A stretch of 12,794 nucleotides of DNA from an uncultured Prevotella sp. (lineage in GTDB: Bacteria > Bacteroidota > Bacteroidia > Bacteroidales > Bacteroidaceae): assembly GCA_900548585.1 (NCBI GenBank), contig URLI01000047.1, positions 1-12,794 of the forward strand, given 5' to 3'. The notes below the pieces were generated by a model that was given only the letters and a program-made list of their open reading frames with translations, was not told the origin of the DNA and ran no database searches. The translations under genes were made by a program, and so were the position numbers. Position 1 is the first letter of the stretch; each line of letters starts with the position of its first letter. Shown here one piece after another: positions 6,289 to 12,794 of this stretch.

Positions 6289-6376
6289 AAATTCGCCGAG
6301 TTTACAAACCAAATTCGCCGAGTTTACAAACCAAATTCGCCGAAATTGCAGACCAAATTCGCCGAGTTTACATTCC
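6289..6376. repeat. Four tandem copies of a 22-bp repeat
   Basis: Head-to-tail copies occupy 6289-6310, 6311-6332, 6333-6354 and 6355-6376. Copies 1 and 2 are identical; copy 4 differs in 2 bases near its end; copy 3 has several changes in its second half. Each unit starts with AAATTCGCCGAGTTT, an imperfect dyad centred on the middle C, and continues into TTTACAAA, a second small dyad. There are no spacers, so it is not a CRISPR. The array sits between the convergent rplT and tex genes and would lie in the 3' region of the tex transcript. Confidence 0.9.
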
Positions 6377-6378
6377 AT

Positions 6379-6396
6379 CATGCCGTCAACGGCATG
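6379..6396. repeat. Small perfect hairpin next to the tandem repeat
   Basis: CATGCCG (6379-6385) and CGGCATG (6390-6396) form a 7-bp stem with a TCAA loop, two bases after the tandem array and about 47 nt from the tex stop. On the plus strand GCTTTTCGG follows, a weak T-tract. On the minus strand no T-run follows. It may be the 3'-end structure of the tex mRNA, but there is no clear terminator tail. Confidence 0.5.
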
Positions 6397-6442
6397 GCTT
6401 TTCGGCACCGGTGGCTGCCAGGCGGGGGTGTAAGCGGCATTC

Positions 6443-8638
6443 CTAAACGTCCCTCATGGAAAGCGAAATGCGGTTGCGGCGGAGGTCAACGCCTGTCACT
6501 TTAACCGTGACGTGCTGGTGCAGGCGGACTATGTCGTTGGGGTCTTTGACATAGCGGTTGGCAAGTTTCGATATGTGAACCAGTCCGTCGTGATGCACCC
6601 CGATGTCTACGAATGCCCCGAAGTTGGTTATGTTCGTCACGATGCCCGGCAGCACCATGCCCTCCTTGAGGTCATCAATCTCCCTTACGTTCGGGTCGAA
6701 GTCGAACTCCTCTATCTTGCTGCGCGGGTCAAGCCCCGGCTTCTCCAGCTCTTTCATTATGTCATTCAGCGTGGGCAGTCCCGTGTCGCCCCCGACATAG
6801 CGTGTTATGTCAATGCTGTCGCGCTTCCCCTTGTCTGCAATGAGTTCGGCCACTGTGCATCCGCAGTCGTGTGCCATCCGTTCCACCACGGCATAACTCT
6901 CCGGGTGCACGGCAGAGTTGTCGAGAGGGTTCTCCGCGTTGCGTATCCTCAGGAAGCCCGCGCACTGCTCGAATGCCGCAGGACCAAGGCGCGGCACGTG
7001 CTTCAGTTGCTCCCTGCGTGTGAACGCGCCATGTCCGCGCCGGTAGTCGACAATATTCCTTGCCAGTGTCGGGCCCACGCCGCTGACGTATGTCAGCAGT
7101 TGCTGCGATGCCGTGTTAAGGTCTATCCCCACCGAGTTGACGCATATCTCCACCGTCTGGTCGAGGGAGCGCTTTAGCTTCGTCTGGTCCACGTCGTGCT
7201 GGTATTGTCCCACGCCTATGCTTTTTGGGTCAATCTTGACAAGTTCCGCGAGCGGGTCCATCAGTCTCCGTGCAATAGACACGGCGCCCCTCACCGTCAC
7301 GTCCTCGTCCGGGAACTCCTCGCGTGCAAGTTTCGATGCGGAGTAAATGCTTGCCCCGTCCTCGCTTACGATATATATTCCCACCTTGTGCGGCGTGGCG
7401 CCGTTTGCTTGCCGCCTGTGTGGCGCATCCCCGTTTCCTCCTGTTTCCGTGGACGCATTCCCCACGCTGTCCTCCACGAAGCGTCTTGTCTCGCGGCTTG
7501 CCGTGCCGTTCCCTATTGCTATGGCCTCGATGCCGTAGTCCTCGAGCATCTTCCTGAGATGCATGGATGCCTGCATGGTGTGGTTCACCGGCGGGTGTGG
7601 GAATATCGCCTCGTGGTGCAGCAGGTTGCCCAGCTCGTCCAGGCACACCACCTTGCAGCCCGTCCTGAACCCCGGGTCGATGCCCATCACGCGCTTCTGC
7701 CCGAGTGGTGCGGATAGCAGCAGTTGCCGCAGGTTTCCGGCGAACACACTGATTGCCTCGTTGTCGGCCTTTTCCTTGCTTGCTGCGGCGAACTCCGTCT
7801 CTATCGATGGGCGTAGAAGCCGTTTGTAGCCATCCTCTACCGCCTCCTCGACGAGCCTGCCACACTCTCCTTGTCCGCGTGCGTAACGGCGTTTCAGCCT
7901 GCTGATGCACTCCTCGTCGCCGGTGGTTATGCTCACCCGCAGCATTCCTTCCGCCTCGCCCCGGCGCATTGCCAGCAGCCTGTGTGACGAGCATTGGCGC
8001 AGTGGCTCGCTGAAGTCGAAGTAGTCGGAGAATTTCGCTGCCCCCTCGGTGTCTTTCTTCTTTGCTACGACCTTCGACCGTATCATGGCGTCGCGCCGGA
8101 ACTGCTGCCTTACTGTTTGCCTCGCGCCCTCGTCCTCGCTCACCTTTTCTGCAATTATGTCCTTTGCGCCTTGCAGTGCATCTTCCGCGTCCTTCACGTC
8201 GCCGCCGACAAACCTTTCAGCCACGTCCGCCGGGTCCCGCTCACGCTGCGTCATCAATATATCGGCCAGCGGCTCGAGTCCCCGCTCGCGTGCCACCTGC
8301 GCCCGTGTCCTCCGTTTCGGCTTGAAAGGCAGGTATATGTCTTCCAGTTCGGTGGCGTCCCACGTCCCGTCTATGCGCTGGCGCAGTCCGTCGGTCATCA
8401 GCCCCAGCCCGGTTATGGTCTTCACGATTGTCTCCTTGCGCCTGCCAATTTCCTTCAGGCATCCGTTGAGGTCTGATATGCTTGCTATCTGCACCTCGTC
8501 GAGACCTCCGGTGCGTTCTTTCCTGTATCGCGAAATGAACGGTATGGTGCAGCCGTCGTCGAGCAGTTGCAGCGTGTTTCCGACCTGTTCCTGTGGCAGT
8601 TGCAATTCCTTTGCAATTATTTGGGCGAATATGTTCAT
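6443..8638 (-). CDS. tex: Tex family RNA-binding transcription accessory protein
   Basis: Tex (731 aa; family about 710-790) is a cytosolic nucleic-acid-binding protein related to eukaryotic Spt6, linked to transcription and RNA turnover. The N-terminal helical region includes LDDGCTIPFISRYRKERTGGLDE (about 26-48) and DIYLPFKPKRRTRAQVARERGL (100-121). The YqgF-like domain begins with MGIDPGFRTGCKV (318-330) and contains SEDGASIYSAS (425-435). Helix-hairpin-helix segments include GIDLNTAS and VSGVGPTLARNIV (504-530) and LKHVPRLGPAAFEQCAGFLRI (545-565). A C-terminal S1 domain spans about 657-729 (GIVTNITNFGAFVDIGVHHDGLVHIS). Residues about 394-417 form a Gly/Asn-rich insertion inside the YqgF-like domain. 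The start at 8636-8638 matches the family. It is a single gene, divergent from the ABC-F gene. Confidence 0.97.
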   Translation of the reverse strand: MNIFAQIIAKELQLPQEQVGNTLQLLDDGCTIPFISRYRKERTGGLDEVQIASISDLNGCLKEIGRRKETIVKTITGLGLMTDGLRQRIDGTWDATELEDIYLPFKPKRRTRAQVARERGLEPLADILMTQRERDPADVAERFVGGDVKDAEDALQGAKDIIAEKVSEDEGARQTVRQQFRRDAMIRSKVVAKKKDTEGAAKFSDYFDFSEPLRQCSSHRLLAMRRGEAEGMLRVSITTGDEECISRLKRRYARGQGECGRLVEEAVEDGYKRLLRPSIETEFAAASKEKADNEAISVFAGNLRQLLLSAPLGQKRVMGIDPGFRTGCKVVCLDELGNLLHHEAIFPHPPVNHTMQASMHLRKMLEDYGIEAIAIGNGTASRETRRFVEDSVGNASTETGGNGDAPHRRQANGATPHKVGIYIVSEDGASIYSASKLAREEFPDEDVTVRGAVSIARRLMDPLAELVKIDPKSIGVGQYQHDVDQTKLKRSLDQTVEICVNSVGIDLNTASQQLLTYVSGVGPTLARNIVDYRRGHGAFTRREQLKHVPRLGPAAFEQCAGFLRIRNAENPLDNSAVHPESYAVVERMAHDCGCTVAELIADKGKRDSIDITRYVGGDTGLPTLNDIMKELEKPGLDPRSKIEEFDFDPNVREIDDLKEGMVLPGIVTNITNFGAFVDIGVHHDGLVHISKLANRYVKDPNDIVRLHQHVTVKVTGVDLRRNRISLSMRDV

Positions 8639-8657
8639 CTTTCCTTGCTATTTTTGG

Positions 8658-8665
8658 CAAAATTA
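8658..8665 (-). promoter_or_regulatory. -7 promoter element of tex
   Basis: Read on the minus strand this is TAATTTTG, a perfect TAnnTTTG box. It ends 19 nt before the tex ATG, predicting a leader of about 15 nt. No TTTG is present at the matching -33 position (about 8685-8688 reads ATGG on the minus strand), so expression may depend on the -7 box alone or on an activator. Confidence 0.5.
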
Positions 8666-8675
8666 ATAATTTTAT

Positions 8676-8706
8676 TTTGTATTACCATTAAAATGGAGTA
8701 ATTTTG
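8676..8706 (+). promoter_or_regulatory. Promoter of the ABC-F-M13 gene pair, near-leaderless
   Basis: TTTG at 8676-8679 and TAATTTTG at 8699-8706 match both Bacteroidota promoter elements, with the same 19-nt spacing as the infC promoter. The ATG follows the -7 box by only 8 nt. Transcription would start about 8710-8711, leaving a 5' leader of roughly 4-5 nt and no room for a ribosome binding site. Confidence 0.7.
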
Positions 8707-8714
8707 CAGACATT

Positions 8715-10667
<1,953 letters not shown>

Positions 10668-10681
10668 TTAACTTATTATTT

Positions 10682-12718
10682 ATGAAAATCAAAACATTAA
10701 TGACTACATTGCTTTTTGCTGCGGCAACCACGGGGGGCAGCGCACAAGCACAGAAGACGGGCATCTATCCCGAAAACCTGGACAAAAATGTCAAACCGGG
10801 TGAGGACTTCTACGAGTTCGCTTGCGGCGGATGGATGAAGAACACACCGCTGCCCGCAGCCTTCTCTCGCTACGGCTCGTTCGACAAACTGGGAGAGGAC
10901 AACAATCAGCGCATCAACTCAATCCTGACAGAAATGCTGAAAAACTCGTATGAAAAGGGTACGGTTGAGCAGAAACTGAGTGATTTCTACAAACTTGCAA
11001 TGGACTCGGTGCGCCGCAACCGCGAGGGAGTGAGGCCGGTGATGGCCATGATGAAGGAGATCGCCGCCGCAAAGACGATAGACGACCTGCGCGCTTTCCA
11101 GAACAAGTATGCTGCGTTCGGATATGGCGTACCTATGGGAATTGGCTTCGGGGCGGACGAGAAGAATGCCTCGATGAACATTCTCAACATCTATCAGGGC
11201 GGACTGACTCTCGGGCAGAAGGAATATTATCTTGACAACGACAAGGCTACCAAGGAAATACGCGAGGCCTACAAGAAGCACATAGCGCGCATGTTCCAGT
11301 TGTTCGGCTTCAAGAAAAGCGAGGTGGGCAAGAAGGTGAAACTTATCCTCGAATATGAGACCGCGCTGGCAAAGGTGAGCAAGAACCGCACCGAACTGCG
11401 CGATGTCGAGGCGAACTACAACAAGATGACGCTGAAGGAGTTCCAGACGAAATATCCCAACATACCGTTGGAGAAGTTCCTCAATGCCGAGGGCGTGAGG
11501 AGCGAGTTCCTGCAGGAGATGGTTGTGGGACAGCCGTCATTCCTGGAGGGGGCAAACGCGCTCATCGGCAGCCACGACGTGGAGACGCTCCGCGCATACA
11601 TAGAGTGGGACGTGATGATGAGCGCGGCGAATTACCTGAGCGATGATGTCGTTGCCGCGAACTTCGACTTCTTCGGTAAGACAATGCGCGGACAGAAAGA
11701 GAACCACCCGCGATGGAAGCGCGCCACCAACCAGGTGGAGCGGCAGATGGGGGAGGCTCTCGGAAAGATTTACTGCGAGCGCTATTTCCCGGCATCATCG
11801 AAAGCCCGCATGGAGCAGCTCGTGAAGAACCTTCAGCTCGCACTGTCTGAGAGAATACTCGCCCAGACGTGGATGGAGACCGACACGAAACTGGCAGCGC
11901 TCGCGAAACTCAGTTCGTTCTATGTGAAAATAGGCTACCCAGACAAGTGGAAGGACATGAGCGGGCTCGTTATCGACCCGTCGAAGTCATACTATGAGAA
12001 CGTCCAGGCATGTGGCGTGTTCTGGGACAAGGACGACATAGCGCGCAAGGCCGGCAAGCCGGTTGACAAATCAGAGTGGCTGATGACACCGCAGACGGTG
12101 AATGCCTACTACAATCCGTCAACCAACGAGATTTGCTTCCCGGCAGGAATACTCCAGTACCCGTTCTTCGACCCACAGGCTGACGATGCCTTCAACTATG
12201 GTGCGATAGGTGTTGTCATCGGTCACGAGATGACGCACGGTTTCGACGACCAGGGACGCCACTACGACAAGGACGGGAACATGACCGACTGGTGGACAGA
12301 GAACGACAGCAAGGGATTTGAGAAAAGAGCCACGCTCTTCAGCGATTTCTTCTCAAACATAAAGGTGCTGCCTGACCTTAATGCAAACGGCCGCCTGACA
12401 CTTGGTGAGAACCTCGCCGACCACGGCGGACTGCAGGTTGCGTTCGCGGCATACAAGAATGCCACAAGGGGAAAGCAGCTGCCTGTGGCAGACGGACTGA
12501 CTGCCGACCAGCGTTTCTTCGTGGCGTACGCAGGAGTATGGGCTGCAAACATAACCGAGAAGGAAATCCGCTCGCGGACGAAGAGCGACCCGCACTCACT
12601 CGGCCGCTGGCGCGTGAACGGCGCGCTGCCGCACGTCGATGCCTGGTATGAGGCATTCAATGTGAAGGAGGGCAACAAACTCTTCATTCCTAAGAGCGAG
12701 CGCCTGGATCTCTGGTAA
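10682..12718 (+). CDS. pepO: Secreted M13 family zinc metallopeptidase (neprilysin/PepO-like)
   Basis: This is an endopeptidase of 678 aa that cleaves peptides outside the cytoplasm. The N terminus is a Sec signal peptide: Lys-rich start, hydrophobic LMTTLLFAAATTGG, and probable cleavage after AQA at residue 23. No lipobox cysteine is present, so it is probably periplasmic or exported. The M13 N-terminal domain spans about 33-425. The catalytic domain carries NAYYNP (474-479), HEMTHGFDD with zinc ligands H515 and H519 and catalytic E516, third ligand E576 in GENLADHGG, D522 and D580, and H638 and R644 in PHSLGRWRVNG. All residues needed for activity are present. The C terminus ends in LDLW, without the cysteine of the neprilysin C-x-x-W ending. 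It begins 14 nt after the ABC-F gene and probably shares its transcript. The symbol is given by family resemblance only. Confidence 0.94.
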   Translation: MKIKTLMTTLLFAAATTGGSAQAQKTGIYPENLDKNVKPGEDFYEFACGGWMKNTPLPAAFSRYGSFDKLGEDNNQRINSILTEMLKNSYEKGTVEQKLSDFYKLAMDSVRRNREGVRPVMAMMKEIAAAKTIDDLRAFQNKYAAFGYGVPMGIGFGADEKNASMNILNIYQGGLTLGQKEYYLDNDKATKEIREAYKKHIARMFQLFGFKKSEVGKKVKLILEYETALAKVSKNRTELRDVEANYNKMTLKEFQTKYPNIPLEKFLNAEGVRSEFLQEMVVGQPSFLEGANALIGSHDVETLRAYIEWDVMMSAANYLSDDVVAANFDFFGKTMRGQKENHPRWKRATNQVERQMGEALGKIYCERYFPASSKARMEQLVKNLQLALSERILAQTWMETDTKLAALAKLSSFYVKIGYPDKWKDMSGLVIDPSKSYYENVQACGVFWDKDDIARKAGKPVDKSEWLMTPQTVNAYYNPSTNEICFPAGILQYPFFDPQADDAFNYGAIGVVIGHEMTHGFDDQGRHYDKDGNMTDWWTENDSKGFEKRATLFSDFFSNIKVLPDLNANGRLTLGENLADHGGLQVAFAAYKNATRGKQLPVADGLTADQRFFVAYAGVWAANITEKEIRSRTKSDPHSLGRWRVNGALPHVDAWYEAFNVKEGNKLFIPKSERLDLW

Positions 12719-12738
12719 TAGTGTTCTTATAATAAAAT

Positions 12739-12794
12739 CTATTGCTGTCCGGTAAAACTCAAAAGAGCATAAATATCCTCCCCGAAGCCCAGTA
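12739..12794 (-). other. Possible 3' end of a minus-strand ORF running off the window
   Basis: Read on the minus strand, the last 54 nt form 17 sense codons ending LGFGEDIYALLSFTGQQ and a TAG at 12739-12741, open to the window edge. It would converge on the M13 gene with a gap of about 20 nt. The peptide looks protein-like, but 17 codons can be open by chance. It could be the tail of a neighbouring gene or of an insertion sequence. No terminator hairpin for the M13 gene is seen in 12719-12794. Confidence 0.25.

Noticed and set aside
6289..6376. CRISPR array
   Set aside because: The copies are directly adjacent with no spacers, and there are no cas genes in the window.
6226..6504. Small open frames across the 22-bp tandem repeat, on both strands
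   Set aside because: The repeat lacks stops in several frames, so open frames arise automatically. A 22-nt period shifts frame at each copy, so no repeated peptide is encoded consistently.

Overview
The window is chromosomal DNA from a member of the Bacteroidota, most likely a Bacteroidales of the Prevotellaceae type. The evidence is the Bacteroidota promoter grammar (TTTG, 19 nt, TAnnTTTG) upstream of infC and the ABC-F gene, AT-rich start regions mostly without Shine-Dalgarno sites, the IF3 with a charged C-terminal tail, the short IorA, and the M13 peptidase. Apart from a doubtful fragment at the right edge, there is no phage, plasmid, CRISPR or defence gene.

Layout. (1) 1-228: non-coding, with a terminator-like hairpin reading leftward and a 23-bp inverted repeat embedded in a cluster of ACGTAAATT words. 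(2) 229-4655, minus strand: a four-gene unit transcribed in the order nitrilase-family omega-amidase, iorA, iorB, class I/II aminotransferase, with gaps of 24, 31 and 106 nt. The 106-nt gap holds a long imperfect hairpin. (3) 4656-4849: divergent promoter region. (4) 4850-6188, plus strand: the translation operon infC-rpmI-rplT, closed by a strong 14-bp terminator at 6211-6250. (5) 6189-6442: convergent intergenic region carrying four tandem copies of a 22-bp dyad-containing repeat and a small hairpin. (6) 6443-8638, minus strand: tex. (7) 8639-8714: a compact divergent promoter region between tex and the ABC-F gene; the ABC-F promoter predicts an almost leaderless mRNA. (8) 8715-12718, plus strand: an ABC-F ATPase followed 14 nt later by a secreted M13 zinc metallopeptidase. 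(9) 12719-12794: the right edge, with the possible tail of a minus-strand ORF.

Functional reading. The left unit looks like an aromatic 2-oxoacid module. The aminotransferase interconverts an amino acid and its 2-oxoacid. IorAB interconverts arylpyruvate and arylacetyl-CoA with ferredoxin. The omega-amidase would drain the ketoglutaramate-type product if glutamine is the amino donor. The centre and right are largely translation and RNA related: IF3, L35, L20, the RNA-binding factor Tex and a ribosome-associated ABC-F ATPase. The M13 peptidase is an exported protein-degrading enzyme. Most coding content is ordinary. The points worth a second look are the repeats and hairpins, the near-leaderless ABC-F promoter, the single-cluster IorA and the operon context of the omega-amidase.
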